Assembly (NCBI GenBank): GCA_937872175.1
Contig: CALMPI010000017.1
Span: 124,001 to 188,000 of the forward strand
DNA length: 64,000 nt
Direction of reading: 5' to 3'
Source of the DNA: an uncultured Flavobacteriales bacterium
Lineage (GTDB): Bacteria; Bacteroidota; Bacteroidia; Flavobacteriales_F; PHOS-HE28
Shown here: positions 1-8,772 of the stretch, piece by piece
Layout: the number at the start of each line of letters is the position of its first letter
Numbering within the stretch: the first letter of the stretch is position 1
Program-made: the position numbers and the translations under genes
Notes under the pieces: generated by a model
Seen by the model: the letters and a program-made list of their open reading frames with translations, nothing else
The model's database searches: none
Told to the model about the DNA's origin: nothing

Positions 1-587
1 CGGTAGTACACACCCTTCATCACGCGGATGCTCGCTCCTTGCGATGCGCCCTGCAACTCCCTCTTCGTCTTGTCTTCCAGGTAGTGGCACCGAGGGAACA
101 TCCACACGACTTTCTCGCCCTTTTGCAGGTTCACCGGAACCGGTCCGTCTAGAAGGATGCGTTGAGGAACAATGTCGTTCAGCAGGTCGCGGATCACAGC
201 GGCATGCACCACCCGGGTATGCGCACCGTTCACATCGAGGTCCTCCTCGGTGAGCTCGTACGCGGACTTCAGGCGCATCAGCTGCCGCTCTTCGGTAGCA
301 TCCAGGATCCCATCCTCCAGGCAGCGCTCCACGCTGCGGCGCCAACCCTCTGCGATGGCGCCCCGGATGGTGTGTGCATCCAGGTCCCCGGCTCCGGTCT
401 CCTTCTCCACCAGTGCGCGCAACGCCTCGTGTTGGGTCGGATCCACGATCGCGGCCGCCACCTGGCGTTGGAGGTCGACCTTGCGCTGTAGCAGTTCCGC
501 CTGGCGGCGCTGTGCCCGCGCCTCACAGGCATCATGTCTGGACCGGAAGAGGCCGGCCGGCTTGCCGCAGTGGATGCAGGTACCCAT
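1..587 (-). CDS. Zinc-ribbon hypothetical protein, 3' end cut by window edge
   Basis: An open frame begins at an ATG at 587 and runs off the left edge after about 195 codons. The N-terminus reads MGTCIHCGKPAGLF, so one CxxC knuckle is visible. A charged, probably helical stretch follows to about residue 120. The last visible part (VWMFPRCHYLED, then SIRVMKGVYYR) resembles a C-terminal segment I recall from uncharacterised bacterial zinc-ribbon proteins; this is recollection, not a search. No function can be assigned. Reading the plus strand here gives Ser/Arg-rich shadow frames only. The gene is divergent from the lipoprotein gene at 761, with 173 nt between them. Confidence 0.7.
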   Translation of the reverse strand, partial: MGTCIHCGKPAGLFRSRHDACEARAQRRQAELLQRKVDLQRQVAAAIVDPTQHEALRALVEKETGAGDLDAHTIRGAIAEGWRRSVERCLEDGILDATEERQLMRLKSAYELTEEDLDVNGAHTRVVHAAVIRDLLNDIVPQRILLDGPVPVNLQKGEKVVWMFPRCHYLEDKTKRELQGASQGASIRVMKGVYY

Positions 588-748
588 CAGGCTGTCGTGA
601 CCGGCTGAAGGTAATCAGCTCGGAGTTTCAGGCACACGCCGCGCCGCGGGAAGCCCGGACGCGATCCGTTGGTTGGCCACCGTTCATCGTGGAGTACAGA
701 AGTCATCCCCCACATTTGAACACCTGAATTCCGAATGGTCAACAGTTT

Positions 749-756
749 TATTTTCG
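749..756 (+). promoter_or_regulatory. -7 promoter element (TATTTTCG)
   Basis: Matches the Bacteroidota TAnnTTTG consensus at 5 of 6 fixed positions and ends 4 nt before the ATG at 761. No clear -33 TTTG at the expected distance. Confidence 0.45.
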
Positions 757-760
757 TGGC

Positions 761-1273
761 ATGCGCGTGCTGCTCTATCTGTCCTCCGCCGTGGTGCTGT
801 CCTCCTGCGCCTCCACAGTGTCCACCCGCACCACCAAGACCATGGACATCTACGGTCCCGGGGTGATCCATCATCCGGTGCTTGTGGATCTGGATGTGAA
901 GGAGACCAAGGTGACCGGGAGCACGACGGTGATCAACTCGTCATCCGAAGAGAACGGGAAGCGCCTGGCGGTGATCGAGGCCTTGAAGGACTCGGGCGCC
1001 GATGTGCTGGTGCAGCCGGTTTACCAGATCGAGACGAAGGGCTCTCGCACGACCTATACCGTCACCGGTTTCCCGGCCACCTACAAGAACTTCCGACGTA
1101 TGGCCCCTGAGGATATCCCGTTGGTGCAGGCGGGGGTGCTACAGCGGGCGGAGGTCGCCGAACCCAAGGTGGCCAGCAAGCCGAAGGGGCGTGGCGCGGC
1201 CATCTTCTTCTCGGTACTGCTTTCCGTCGGGCTGGCGGTCGCCTTGGTGCTGGCCAGTCAGCCGGGGGGTTAA
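761..1273 (+). CDS. Putative lipoprotein with C-terminal membrane segment, unknown function
   Basis: The 170-residue product starts with a lipoprotein signal: a hydrophobic segment leading to LSSC, with the lipidated cysteine at residue 16. Two Thr/Val-rich stretches follow, and residues about 148-167 form a hydrophobic segment (AAIFFSVLLSVGLAVALVLA). A lipid anchor and a C-terminal membrane helix in one small protein suggest an envelope protein held at both ends, but this is inference. I do not recognise a family. The ATG is supported by the lipobox and by a -7-like octamer 4 nt upstream. The stop overlaps the stop of the convergent gene at 1270. Confidence 0.75.
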   Translation: MRVLLYLSSAVVLSSCASTVSTRTTKTMDIYGPGVIHHPVLVDLDVKETKVTGSTTVINSSSEENGKRLAVIEALKDSGADVLVQPVYQIETKGSRTTYTVTGFPATYKNFRRMAPEDIPLVQAGVLQRAEVAEPKVASKPKGRGAAIFFSVLLSVGLAVALVLASQPGG

Positions 1274-1599
1274 TCCCGGGGCACGAGCGCCTGTGGGTGT
1301 GTGCTTAGCGGTGGTCCCAAGCGAGCATTGCATTGCACTTCCGCTTCATGGAAGATCTGTTCCAGCTTTTCGTGCAAGTGTCCATTGGCCGCACACGGAA
1401 GGACATACGTTGCTTGGCTTGATGAAATGACCCAAGCGCCATCGTCCTTTCGGACCACATCCCAGCCATCGATCACCCCGCCGATGCGGATGTGATCCTT
1501 GGACCCGGTGATGCGATCGTCTGCGAAGACCAAGTCATCACGGTATCGCCAGAAGTGATTCAAATACGTCCCTAGTTCGGTGAGTGTGTGCTGGTGCAT
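1270..1599 (-). CDS. Hypothetical protein, 109 aa
   Basis: The frame encodes a 109-residue soluble protein with no signal peptide, membrane segment or known motif. Its composition is ordinary (MHQHTLTELGTYLNHFWRYR at the start), unlike the low-complexity shadow frames around it. The start is well supported: a perfect TACGTTTG octamer lies at 1604-1611 on the same strand, 4 nt before the ATG. It converges on the lipoprotein gene at 761-1273 and their stop codons overlap. The family is not recognised. Confidence 0.6.
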   Translation of the reverse strand: MHQHTLTELGTYLNHFWRYRDDLVFADDRITGSKDHIRIGGVIDGWDVVRKDDGAWVISSSQATYVLPCAANGHLHEKLEQIFHEAEVQCNARLGPPLSTHPQALVPRD

Positions 1600-1603
1600 C
1601 GGA

Positions 1604-1611
1604 CAAACGTA
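1604..1611 (-). promoter_or_regulatory. -7 promoter element (TACGTTTG), leaderless spacing
   Basis: Perfect 6 of 6 match to TAnnTTTG on the minus strand, ending 4 nt before the start codon at 1599. The predicted transcript would begin at or next to the ATG. Confidence 0.6.
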
Positions 1612-1755
1612 GACCTAGGCGAACGGTGCGCGTTCCCTTAGTTGGTGGCTTTGATACCTACCATTCACGCGGGGGTCCATGTTCGTGCGCTGGGCCGGGC
1701 GCAGGTAGTTGCCACGCGAGTGGTCGCTCGCGCTAAATGGGGGCAGTGCTTGTGC

Positions 1756-2145
1756 TTAGCCGTTGAGCAGCAAATCCTCCAATCCTGTTCGGCTGCTGAT
1801 CTGGCGCACGGGTTCGGCTGCGCGAACTCGCATTGAGCCATCCTGGGTTCGCAACACAGCGTTCAATGTGGCCCGCACCTCTTCGTTGGCATGCTCCACG
1901 GTGCTCAGAACGCCCCTCGCCGACTGGAAGGCCAAGCGCTCTCGCAGCAATTCATCGGCGAAGCCACGCGAGATGAACTCCACCCCTGAGAAATCGAGGA
2001 TCACTTCGCACACCCCGTCCGGCACAGCTGCGAACAACTCTCGGGCGCTGTCCCGGTAGCCCGGGTTGCTGCCAACCAAGGAACGCACGCTGATATGGGC
2101 TGCGGGACAAGTCATTTCAATCCGGTTCCACGCACACAGATGCAC
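1756..2145 (-). CDS. STAS-like domain protein (DUF4325 type)
   Basis: The product of up to 129 residues has the pattern of STAS-like DUF4325 proteins: a beta strand VILDFSGVEFIS around residues 48-59, a helix beginning RGFADELL, and a C-terminal part ending near SSRTGLEDLLLNG. Such folds act by protein-protein contact, as in anti-anti-sigma partners. The frame opens with GTG directly after the TAG of the upstream ATPase gene. An in-frame ATG at 2115 would remove ten residues and may be the true start. Head-to-tail placement behind a STAS-ATPase gene implies the two work together. The target is unknown, as no sigma factor is nearby. Confidence 0.7.
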   Translation of the reverse strand: MHLCAWNRIEMTCPAAHISVRSLVGSNPGYRDSARELFAAVPDGVCEVILDFSGVEFISRGFADELLRERLAFQSARGVLSTVEHANEEVRATLNAVLRTQDGSMRVRAAEPVRQISSRTGLEDLLLNG

Positions 2146-3051
2146 CTACTCATAGTAGTCCATCATGCTGAACGTAGGTGGTGCCATGGTTGGTATCCGT
2201 AGCGCAAAGAAACAACCAGGGAGCGAGGTACCGTCGGTGAGTTCAGCAATGCTTGCTCCCGTTGCGTTGTCAATAAGCATGGAGGCCCCACTCCACAAGA
2301 GGAACTGGCCCCCAAGGCCTTCGACAACCATGCGCCGGGAAGTGCGGATACCGAAACCCCTGTGCTTTTCCGCCTTGGCGGAGTGTCCGTCCAAAGCCAA
2401 TCGCAGGGCCTCCGTGTCATTCTTGGGCATATGCTTGCCGCTCAGTACGTAGGTGCCCCTCAATCCGCGGCCAGTATCCGCGATGGTGATGTCGAGGAAT
2501 CTGTTGTTGTGGTCGAACTGGGCGACGAGAAAGCCCGTGCCATGCCCGGCATGGTAGAAGATGTTCCCTGTGATCTCTGAGAGAAGATACTTCATGGCTG
2601 ACGACATCCTACCATCCAACCTGCACTTGACCACGAGCTCATGTTCAACGCCTTGAAGGAACTCATCACGCTGCATGTTCGGACGGACACTTGCATCAAA
2701 AGAGATGATCGGCACGAAGCGGCGGGCGCTTACCGCCTGCATGGCAGACCTGTTCACGGCATCGCACCAATCCCCTTGAAGGCCATCCGGGAATCGGATC
2801 TCTTGTAGATAGGTCTGCAGCCCTTGATCCCGGCAAGTAGGCTCCGCTTCGCAAGGGATTGCCTGTTCACGATGGTGCCTTACCAATGCAGCGACCCCAC
2901 ATAGAAGCGTGGGGCTGAGATACTTTGCAGCCGAGCAATCGACGACAAAGCCATTGGGGGAGAGCCTGGCGAGAGATGCGGCCTGGTATAGATGAACGAT
3001 GGGATCCCCAAAATTCTCGTAGGTGCGCTCCGGTAGTTTGATCCGATGCAT
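2146..3051 (-). CDS. STAS-like / GHKL ATPase fusion protein
   Basis: The 301-residue protein has two parts. Residues about 1-95 look like a STAS-type fold (NGFVVDCSAAKYLSP). Residues about 150-290 form a histidine-kinase-like ATPase: the N-box is LLSEITGNIFYHAG and the G1 box is ADTGRGL, followed by a GFGI-type glycine loop. There is no phospho-acceptor histidine helix or membrane segment, so this is an anti-sigma-kinase-like or partner-switch ATPase rather than a classical sensor kinase. It is the first gene of a pair with the STAS-like gene at 1756-2145 (0 nt between). A weak -7 element lies at 3059-3066. Confidence 0.75.
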   Translation of the reverse strand: MHRIKLPERTYENFGDPIVHLYQAASLARLSPNGFVVDCSAAKYLSPTLLCGVAALVRHHREQAIPCEAEPTCRDQGLQTYLQEIRFPDGLQGDWCDAVNRSAMQAVSARRFVPIISFDASVRPNMQRDEFLQGVEHELVVKCRLDGRMSSAMKYLLSEITGNIFYHAGHGTGFLVAQFDHNNRFLDITIADTGRGLRGTYVLSGKHMPKNDTEALRLALDGHSAKAEKHRGFGIRTSRRMVVEGLGGQFLLWSGASMLIDNATGASIAELTDGTSLPGCFFALRIPTMAPPTFSMMDYYE

Positions 3052-3058
3052 AGCGTTA

Positions 3059-3066
3059 ACAAGGTA
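3059..3066 (-). promoter_or_regulatory. Weak -7-like element (TACCTTGT)
   Basis: Matches TAnnTTTG at 4 of 6 fixed positions and ends 7 nt before the start at 3051. It sits between that gene and the nrdA terminator hairpin. Confidence 0.3.
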
Positions 3067-3083
3067 TACCGCTGGTGAACCAA

Positions 3084-3109
3084 GAGAGGCGCCCTTTCGA
3101 GCGCCTCTC
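3084..3109 (-). terminator. Hairpin downstream of nrdA, probable terminator
   Basis: GAGAGGCGC and GCGCCTCTC form a perfect 9-bp stem with an 8-nt loop, 24 nt beyond the nrdA stop. The downstream tract on the minus strand (TTGGTT) is only weakly U-rich, so termination is likely but not certain. Confidence 0.5.
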
Positions 3110-3133
3110 CTGATTCAATGGGGTTGGGCGCTC

Positions 3134-5605
3134 CTACCCACTACACATCTCGCAGCTGTCCGGGTTATCCAAACTGCAGGCGATCTCGGCTTGGGCCTGG
3201 CTGAGGGTGCTGGCGCGCTGGGTGGCCAGCTCGCCGGCCACGGGCCCGGTGACGGTGGGTGCGCTGAGCACGGGCTCCACCACGGCCTCGGCCATCGCGG
3301 GCGCGGCCACCTTGGCGGCGCCGTTCGTGGCGGGCTCGGCCAACTTGCTCTTGTCCAGCGTGAACTTGATGGCGTCGGTGGCGGCCTTGGTGCGCAGGTA
3401 GTACATGCCGGTCTTCAGCCCCGCCTTCCAGCTGTAGAAGTGCATGCTGGTGAGCTTGGCGAAGTTGACGTTCTCCATGAAGATGTTGAGGCTCTGGCTC
3501 TGGCAGATGTAGGCGCCCCGGTCGGCGGCCATGTCGATGATCACCTTCTGGCTGATCTCCCAGGCGGTCTTGTACAGCTCCTTGAGGTTCTGGGGGATCT
3601 CCGGGATGTGGGCCACGCTGCCGTTGCTGGCGATGATCTTGTTCTTGAGCTCCTCGCTCCACAGGCCCAGCTTCACCAGGTCGCGCAGCAGGTACTTGTT
3701 CACCACGATGAACTCGCCGCTGAGCACGCGCCGGGTGTAGAGGTTGCTGGTGTAGGGCTCGAAGCACTCGTTGTTGCCCAGGATCTGGGCGGTGCTGGCG
3801 GTGGGCATGGGGGCGAGCAGCAGGCTGTTGCGCACGCCGTACTGCTTGATCTCGGCGCGCAGCACGTCCCACTCCCAGCGGTCGCTGGGCTTCACGCCCC
3901 ATAGGTCGGGCTGCAGGATGCCCTGGCTCACGGGGCTGCCGGCGTAGGTCTCGTAGGGCCCTTCCTCCTTCGCCAGGTCCTTGCTGGCGGTGAGGGCGGC
4001 GTAGTGGATGGTCTCGAAGATCTCGCGGTTGAGCACCTTGGCCTCCACGCTGTCGAAGGGGTAGCGCATGAGGATGAAGGCGTCGGCCAGGCCCTGCACG
4101 CCGATGCCGATGGGGCGGTGGCGCATGTTGCTGCGGCGCGCCTCGGGGATGGGGTAGTAGTTGTTGTCGATGATGCGGTTGAGGTTCCGGGTCAACTGCA
4201 TCGTGACCTCGAAGAGCTTGTCGTGGTCGAAGCGGCCCTTGTGGACGAACTTGGGCAGGGCGATGGAGCCGAGGTTGCACACGGCGACCTCATCGGCACT
4301 GGTGTACTCGATGATCTCGGTGCACAGGTTGCTGCTCTTGATGGTGCCCAGGTTCTGCTGGTTGCTCTTGCGGTTGGCGGCGTCCTTGAACAGGATGTAG
4401 GGGGTGCCGGTCTCGATCTGGCTCTCCAGGATCTTGAACCAGAGGTCCTGCGCCTTGATGGTGCTGCGGCCGCGGCCTTCGGCCTCGTACTTCTCGTAGA
4501 GGGCCTCGAACTGCTCGCTGTGGGTGTCGCTGAGGCCGGGGCATTCGTTGGGGCACATCAGCGTCCAGTCGCCGTTCTGCTCCACGCGCTTCATGAAGAG
4601 GTCGGGGATCCACATGGCGTAGAAGAGGTCGCGGGCGCGCATCTCCTCCTTGCCGTGGTTCTTCTTGAGCTCCAGGAAGTCCTCGATATCGGCGTGCCAG
4701 GGTTCGATGTAGATGGCGAAGCTGCCCTTGCGCTTGCCGCCGCCCTGGTCCACGTAGCGGGCGGTGTCGTTGAACACGCGCAGCATGGGCACGATGCCGT
4801 TGCTGGTGCCGTTGGTGCCCTTGATGTAGCTGCCCTTGGCGCGCAGGTTGTGGATGCTGAGGCCGATGCCGCCGGCGCTCTGGCTGATCTGGGCGCACTG
4901 CTTGAGGGTGTCGTAGATGCCGCTGATGCTGTCCTCGCGGAGCTGCAGCAGGAAGCAGCTGCTCATCTGCGGCTTGGGGGTGCCGGCGTTGAAGAGGGTG
5001 GGGGTGGCGTGGGTGTACCAGCCCTCGCTGAGGTCGTTGTAGGTGGCGATGGCGCTGTCCAGGTCGGCCTTGTGGATGCCCACGGCCACGCGCATCAGCA
5101 GGTGCTGGGGGCGCTCCACCACCTTGCCGTCCAGCTTCAGCAGGTAGCTGCGCTCCAGCGTTTTGAAGCCGAAGAAGTCGTAGGTGAAATCGCGGTCGTA
5201 GATGATGGCGCTGTCCAGCACCTCGGCGTTGTCGCGGATGATGGCCCACACATCGTCGGCGATGAGGCTGGCGCGCTCGCCGGTCTTGGGGTCCACGTAC
5301 TCATAGAGGTCCTTCATGGTCTCGCTGAAGGACTTCTTGGTGTTCTTGTGCAGGTTGCTGACGGCGATGCGGCTGGCGAGCTGGGCGTAGTCGGGGTGGC
5401 GCACCGTCATGGTGGCGGCCACCTCGGCGGTGAGGTTGTCCAGCTGGGTGGTGGAGACGCCATCGTAGATGCCGTCGATGACCTTGAGGGTCACCTGGGT
5501 GGCATCGACCATGGGGTCCAGCCCGTAGCACAGCTTCTTCACCCGGGCGGTGATCTTGTCGAACTTCACCGCCTCCCGGCGGCCATCGCGCTTCACAACG
5601 TACAT
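3134..5605 (-). CDS. nrdA: Class Ia ribonucleoside-diphosphate reductase, alpha subunit
   Basis: NrdA reduces ribonucleoside diphosphates to deoxyribonucleotides with the NrdB radical subunit. The 823-residue protein begins with an N-terminal ATP-cone-like region (about residues 1-90). All catalytic signatures are visible: PQMSSCFLL (first active-site Cys), NLCTEI (Asn, radical Cys and Glu) and VAVCNLGS (second redox Cys). The C-terminal tail after a variable Ala/Val-rich linker ends CEMCSG, the thioredoxin-reducible pair. The ATG at 5605 follows a GAGGAG Shine-Dalgarno-like sequence. nrdB lies upstream on the same strand, separated by a 312-nt gap with low-complexity repeats. A hairpin follows the gene. 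Confidence 0.97.
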   Translation of the reverse strand: MYVVKRDGRREAVKFDKITARVKKLCYGLDPMVDATQVTLKVIDGIYDGVSTTQLDNLTAEVAATMTVRHPDYAQLASRIAVSNLHKNTKKSFSETMKDLYEYVDPKTGERASLIADDVWAIIRDNAEVLDSAIIYDRDFTYDFFGFKTLERSYLLKLDGKVVERPQHLLMRVAVGIHKADLDSAIATYNDLSEGWYTHATPTLFNAGTPKPQMSSCFLLQLREDSISGIYDTLKQCAQISQSAGGIGLSIHNLRAKGSYIKGTNGTSNGIVPMLRVFNDTARYVDQGGGKRKGSFAIYIEPWHADIEDFLELKKNHGKEEMRARDLFYAMWIPDLFMKRVEQNGDWTLMCPNECPGLSDTHSEQFEALYEKYEAEGRGRSTIKAQDLWFKILESQIETGTPYILFKDAANRKSNQQNLGTIKSSNLCTEIIEYTSADEVAVCNLGSIALPKFVHKGRFDHDKLFEVTMQLTRNLNRIIDNNYYPIPEARRSNMRHRPIGIGVQGLADAFILMRYPFDSVEAKVLNREIFETIHYAALTASKDLAKEEGPYETYAGSPVSQGILQPDLWGVKPSDRWEWDVLRAEIKQYGVRNSLLLAPMPTASTAQILGNNECFEPYTSNLYTRRVLSGEFIVVNKYLLRDLVKLGLWSEELKNKIIASNGSVAHIPEIPQNLKELYKTAWEISQKVIIDMAADRGAYICQSQSLNIFMENVNFAKLTSMHFYSWKAGLKTGMYYLRTKAATDAIKFTLDKSKLAEPATNGAAKVAAPAMAEAVVEPVLSAPTVTGPVAGELATQRASTLSQAQAEIACSLDNPDSCEMCSG

Positions 5606-5839
5606 GCTTCTCCTCGGTTTTTGGTCCCTCCGGCGCGGCTCCCGCCTGGCCTCGGGGGGTTGGGTTATGGTGATCCGGTGCGCCGGGGCGACGGGGTTTC
5701 CGTCACGGTCCGGGATCGGAAAGGTGGTCGGGGTTCAGGGCCTTCCGGCAGGTGCGGGTCGGCGGTTCTTCAACGGTTGAATGTGAGATCGCTTTCGGGT
5801 CGTTCGTTCGGGTCCTGACGGTCGGCTTTTCGGCTCTGG

Positions 5840-5917
5840 CTTCCGGCCTCCAGCCTCCAGCCTCCAGCTTCCGGCCTGCGGCTTGTGGCCTGTGGCTTGC
5901 GGCTTGCGGCTTGCGGC
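5840..5917. repeat. Degenerate short tandem repeats between nrdB and nrdA
   Basis: Copies of CCTCCAG (three in a row) grade into CTTGCGGC-type units (TGTGGCC, TTGCGGC) and end about 1 nt from the nrdB stop. The rest of the 312-nt gap (5606-5839) shows only the GAGGAG ribosome site of nrdA; no gene, strong terminator or -7 element was seen there. Confidence 0.7.
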
Positions 5918-6952
5918 TCAGAAATCGGCGTCCAGGCTGAACTTGTTGGTCTCCTTGTTCTGGGTCATCACCCCGGCCTTCTGGTACTCGCCCACGCGCT
6001 TCTCGAAGAAGTTGGTCTTGCCCTGCAGGCTGATCATGTCCATGAAGTCGAAGGGGTTGGCGGCGTGGTAGATCTTCTCGTTGCCGAGCTCCATCAGCAG
6101 GCGGTCGGCCACGAACTCGATGTACTGCTGCATGAGCTTGGCGTTCATGCCGATGAGGTTCACGGGCAGCGCGTCGGTGACGAACTCCTTCTCGATCTCC
6201 ACCGCATCGCGGATGATGGTCTCCACGGTCTTCTTGGGCAGCTTGTTGACGAGGTGCTTGGTGTAGAGCAGGCAGGCGAAGTCGCAGTGCAGGCCCTCAT
6301 CGCGGCTGATGAGCTCGTTGCTGAAGGAGAGGCCGGGCATGAGGCCGCGCTTCTTGAGCCAGAAGATGCTGCAGAAGCTGCCGCTGAAGAAGATGCCCTC
6401 CACGGCGGCGAAGGCGATGAGGCGCTCGGCGAAGCCGCCCTTGCCGATCCAGCGCAGGGCCCACTCGGCCTTCTTCTTCACGCAGTCCACCGTGTCGATG
6501 GCGTGCAGCAGGCGGTCCTTCTCCAGGGGGTCCTTGATGTAGGTGTCGATCAGCAGGCTGTAGGTCTCGCTGTGGATGTTCTCCATCATCACCTGGAAGC
6601 CGTAGAAGCAGCGGCCCTCGGGGTATTGCACCTCGTTGAGGAAGTTGACCGCGAGGTTCTCGTTGACGATGCCGTCGCTGGCGGCGAAGAAGGCCAGCAC
6701 GTGCTTGATGAAGTAGCGCTCGTCGTCGTTGAGCTTGGTGTTCCAGTCCACCAGGTCGGGGCTCAGGTCGATCTCCTCGGCGGTCCAGAAGCTGGCCTCG
6801 TGTTTCTTGTAGAAGTTCCAGATGTCGTGGTGCTGGATGGGGAAGAGGACGAAGCGGTCCTTGTTCTCCTTCAGCAGGGGTTCGTTGGCCGCGTCGGTGC
6901 GGGCGGGCATCACATCGTCCAGGCTCATCTGGGTCTGCTTGGTGCTGTCCAT
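5918..6952 (-). CDS. nrdB: Class Ia ribonucleotide reductase, beta subunit
   Basis: NrdB carries the diiron centre and tyrosyl radical that NrdA needs. The family signature ENIHSETYS is present: counted from the chosen start it gives Glu124 and His127 as iron ligands and Tyr131 as the radical tyrosine. Further ligand regions are FWTAEEID and the later Glu/His pair near [10 protein letters not shown]. The chosen ATG at 6952 gives 344 residues; a GTG at 6994 would add a Pro-rich, poorly conserved 14-residue leader. The gene precedes nrdA on the same strand. A promoter-like sequence lies at 7075-7106, giving a leader of about 120 nt, long for this window. Confidence 0.96.
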   Translation of the reverse strand: MDSTKQTQMSLDDVMPARTDAANEPLLKENKDRFVLFPIQHHDIWNFYKKHEASFWTAEEIDLSPDLVDWNTKLNDDERYFIKHVLAFFAASDGIVNENLAVNFLNEVQYPEGRCFYGFQVMMENIHSETYSLLIDTYIKDPLEKDRLLHAIDTVDCVKKKAEWALRWIGKGGFAERLIAFAAVEGIFFSGSFCSIFWLKKRGLMPGLSFSNELISRDEGLHCDFACLLYTKHLVNKLPKKTVETIIRDAVEIEKEFVTDALPVNLIGMNAKLMQQYIEFVADRLLMELGNEKIYHAANPFDFMDMISLQGKTNFFEKRVGEYQKAGVMTQNKETNKFSLDADF

Positions 6953-7486
6953 CGGTGTCGGTTCGGGGGGTGGGTCAGGGGAAGAGGGGTCCACTGGGTG
7001 CCAGCCCCATTTTTTTCGTTCGCGTGATGTTCAGGGTCCCGGAGGCGGGTCGGTGTCGGCTCGTCCCGGGCTTACAAAAGTGGACCCGCACGCCGCCATG
7101 GACAACGATCGAACGGGGGGATGTTTCCGAAGTTGTTAACACGCTCCGGTTCCCTGCGCCGATCGGGCAAGGGATCGCATGGCGATCCGTGCAAGCCTTT
7201 TCTTTTCACGATCCCTTAACAATGGCGCGCGGCCTTGCGGGGCGCGGGGTTGCGAGGGGTGCCGGGCGGTCTTTCGGCACCCTTGCGGGTGCTGTGCGGC
7301 AGGCTGGCGCAAGGCGGGGCGCGTGGGCATGGCGCTGCGCCATCCCACGTCCACAACCCGCGATCGGTGGGCTGCGCGCAGCGTGCATGCCACGCAACGC
7401 GCGATCGGCGGGGGGTGGTGGCGGCCGGGCGGCCGCTCGCACACAAGGGGCGCTGCAAGCGGGTGGCCGGTGACGGGCGGCCCTTG
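6953..7486. other. Intergenic region between nrdB and the DUF3109 gene
   Basis: No gene is supported here. The first 150 nt hold the nrdB leader and promoter. A short perfect hairpin (GGATCGC, 3-nt loop, GCGATCC, 7172-7188) is followed by a T-rich stretch on the plus strand (CCTTTTCTTTTC), which could end a plus-strand transcript, but no plus-strand gene was found before it. The remainder is GC-rich and its open frames are Arg/Ala/Pro-rich and unconvincing. Confidence 0.5.
7075..7106 (-). promoter_or_regulatory. Promoter of nrdB
   Basis: On the minus strand CACTTTTG (5 of 6 fixed positions of TAnnTTTG) is preceded, after 20 nt, by GTTG in the -33 position. The spacing fits Bacteroidota promoters. 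Confidence 0.5.
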
Positions 7487-8122
7487 TCAGCCGCCGCGTT
7501 CAGGACGCGCGCGCCGGGCGGGGGCCTTGCGGGCCTTCTTCACCGGCCGCTGCATCCAGGCGGTGTACACTTCCTCCAGCCCGTCGTACCAGTCCTGCCC
7601 GTAGGCGCGCACCAGGGCGCTCTTCAGGAAGCGGAACACCGGCACCTCCAGCCGCTCGCCACAGGCGCAGGCCGGCGCGCAGATGTCCCACCGCTCGTAG
7701 TTGAGGCCGTCGGTGTCCTTGAGCTTCACCACGCGGATGGGGTACAGGTGGCAGCTGATGGGCTTGTTGAACGGCACCGTGCCGTCGCGGTAGGCCTGCT
7801 CGATGCCGCACATCCAGATGCCCTTGGCGTTGCGCTTGGCGAAGACGCACTCCTGGTACTCGCCCACCAGCGGGGTCACCAGCTCGCCGTCGCTGTCCAC
7901 CAGGCTGGTGTGGCCCTGGTCCTTCACGGCCTTGCGGCCGCGGGCGGTCATGTAGGGCTGCAGCGCGGTGTAGTGCTTGTCGATCAGCCGCGCCTCCTCG
8001 GGGGTGAGCGGCGCGCCGCTGTCGCCCTGTTCGCAGCAGGCGCCCTTGCAGGCCGCCAGGTCGCACACGAAGCGCTTCTCGAAGAGGTCCTCGCTGAGCA
8101 GGATGCCGCGGTGCTCGATCAT
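7487..8122 (-). CDS. DUF3109 family cysteine-rich protein
   Basis: The 211-residue protein has the cysteine pattern of DUF3109, related to YkgJ-type putative Fe/Zn-binding proteins: CDLAACKGACC near residue 20, ECVFAKRN and WMCGIEQAY in the middle, SCHLYPIRV, then CAPACACGERL. The chelating role is known only by family resemblance. The frame stays open to 8206, but the ATG at 8122 matches the family N-terminus (MIEHRGILLSEDLF), avoids overlap with the next gene, and has a -7-like octamer 8 nt upstream. The C-terminus is rich in Arg/Lys/Ala. It probably has its own promoter. Confidence 0.9.
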   Translation of the reverse strand: MIEHRGILLSEDLFEKRFVCDLAACKGACCEQGDSGAPLTPEEARLIDKHYTALQPYMTARGRKAVKDQGHTSLVDSDGELVTPLVGEYQECVFAKRNAKGIWMCGIEQAYRDGTVPFNKPISCHLYPIRVVKLKDTDGLNYERWDICAPACACGERLEVPVFRFLKSALVRAYGQDWYDGLEEVYTAWMQRPVKKARKAPARRARPERGG

Positions 8123-8130
8123 GGGGGGTG

Positions 8131-8138
8131 CGAAACTA
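8131..8138 (-). promoter_or_regulatory. -7 promoter element (TAGTTTCG)
   Basis: 5 of 6 match to TAnnTTTG, ending 8 nt before the ATG at 8122. It supports the shorter start of the DUF3109 gene. Confidence 0.45.
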
Positions 8139-8145
8139 TCACCGC

Positions 8146-8772
8146 CTAGCGGAGATAGCGGTCCACCGCATCGCGTATGATGCCCTTCACGTCCGGCCAG
8201 GTCCATGGCCTCAAGCTGGCCGGTTCCTCGCTTTCCTCCGCATCGGAGAAATACACCAAGGCGTTGGGGATGCTGATGGCCAGCATCTGGTTCGGGTACT
8301 TCCGGGTGTGCCAGTCCATGATGCGCTCCAGATCGTAGTGCTGGAGCAGTTCGGCCAGGTCCCAGAAGTCCTTTTTCCGTCCTCGACCAAGCACCGCCTG
8401 GACCTTCATGGCCGCGATATCGTCGTCCGCATACATCCGCACCCCGTCCACCGTCGAGATCTCCGCGATCCTCGGATGCGGGTATCGAACGATGTCCACT
8501 TTCACCTCGTCCACGAAGCCGAAGATCCCGATGGACCGGAGCGCGGGTGGCTCGTAGCGGAATGAACTACCGAACTCGGCCTGCATGGCCTTGACGAGCT
8601 CCTCCACATCCAGCTCGGCGGCGAAGAGGTCCAGGTCAACGGATATCCGATGGCCATACCGCAAGGCCAGGGCCGTTCCTCCAACCAGGGCGAATTGGTT
8701 GAGCGCATCCAACTGCATCAGTCGCTCTAGTACGGGAAGAGTCCCGGGGAGGAGCGCCTCAATGTGTAGCAT
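8146..8772 (-). CDS. AbiEii-family nucleotidyltransferase (toxin-like)
   Basis: The 208-residue protein shows the nucleotidyltransferase signature GGTALALRYGH followed by SVDLDLF (residues about 31-51), typical of AbiEii/type IV toxins, which transfer nucleotides to tRNA or other targets. A further acidic residue is in VDIVRYP, and the C-terminal half (KKDFWDLAELLQHYDLERI) is the usual helical part. The start overlaps the end of the upstream DUF6922 gene by 46 nt, so the two are translated as a unit. Family knowledge suggests a toxin-antitoxin or abortive-infection pair; actual toxicity cannot be judged from sequence. Confidence 0.85.
   Translation of the reverse strand: MLHIEALLPGTLPVLERLMQLDALNQFALVGGTALALRYGHRISVDLDLFAAELDVEELVKAMQAEFGSSFRYEPPALRSIGIFGFVDEVKVDIVRYPHPRIAEISTVDGVRMYADDDIAAMKVQAVLGRGRKKDFWDLAELLQHYDLERIMDWHTRKYPNQMLAISIPNALVYFSDAEESEEPASLRPWTWPDVKGIIRDAVDRYLR

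Noticed and set aside
4004-5818. 604-codon plus-strand frame opposite nrdA
   Set aside because: Val/Gly/His/Leu-rich shadow; nrdA on the minus strand has all catalytic motifs.
7172-7200. Hairpin plus T-rich stretch considered as the end of a small RNA
   Set aside because: No promoter or conserved RNA could be seen upstream on the plus strand; kept only as a note in the intergenic entry.
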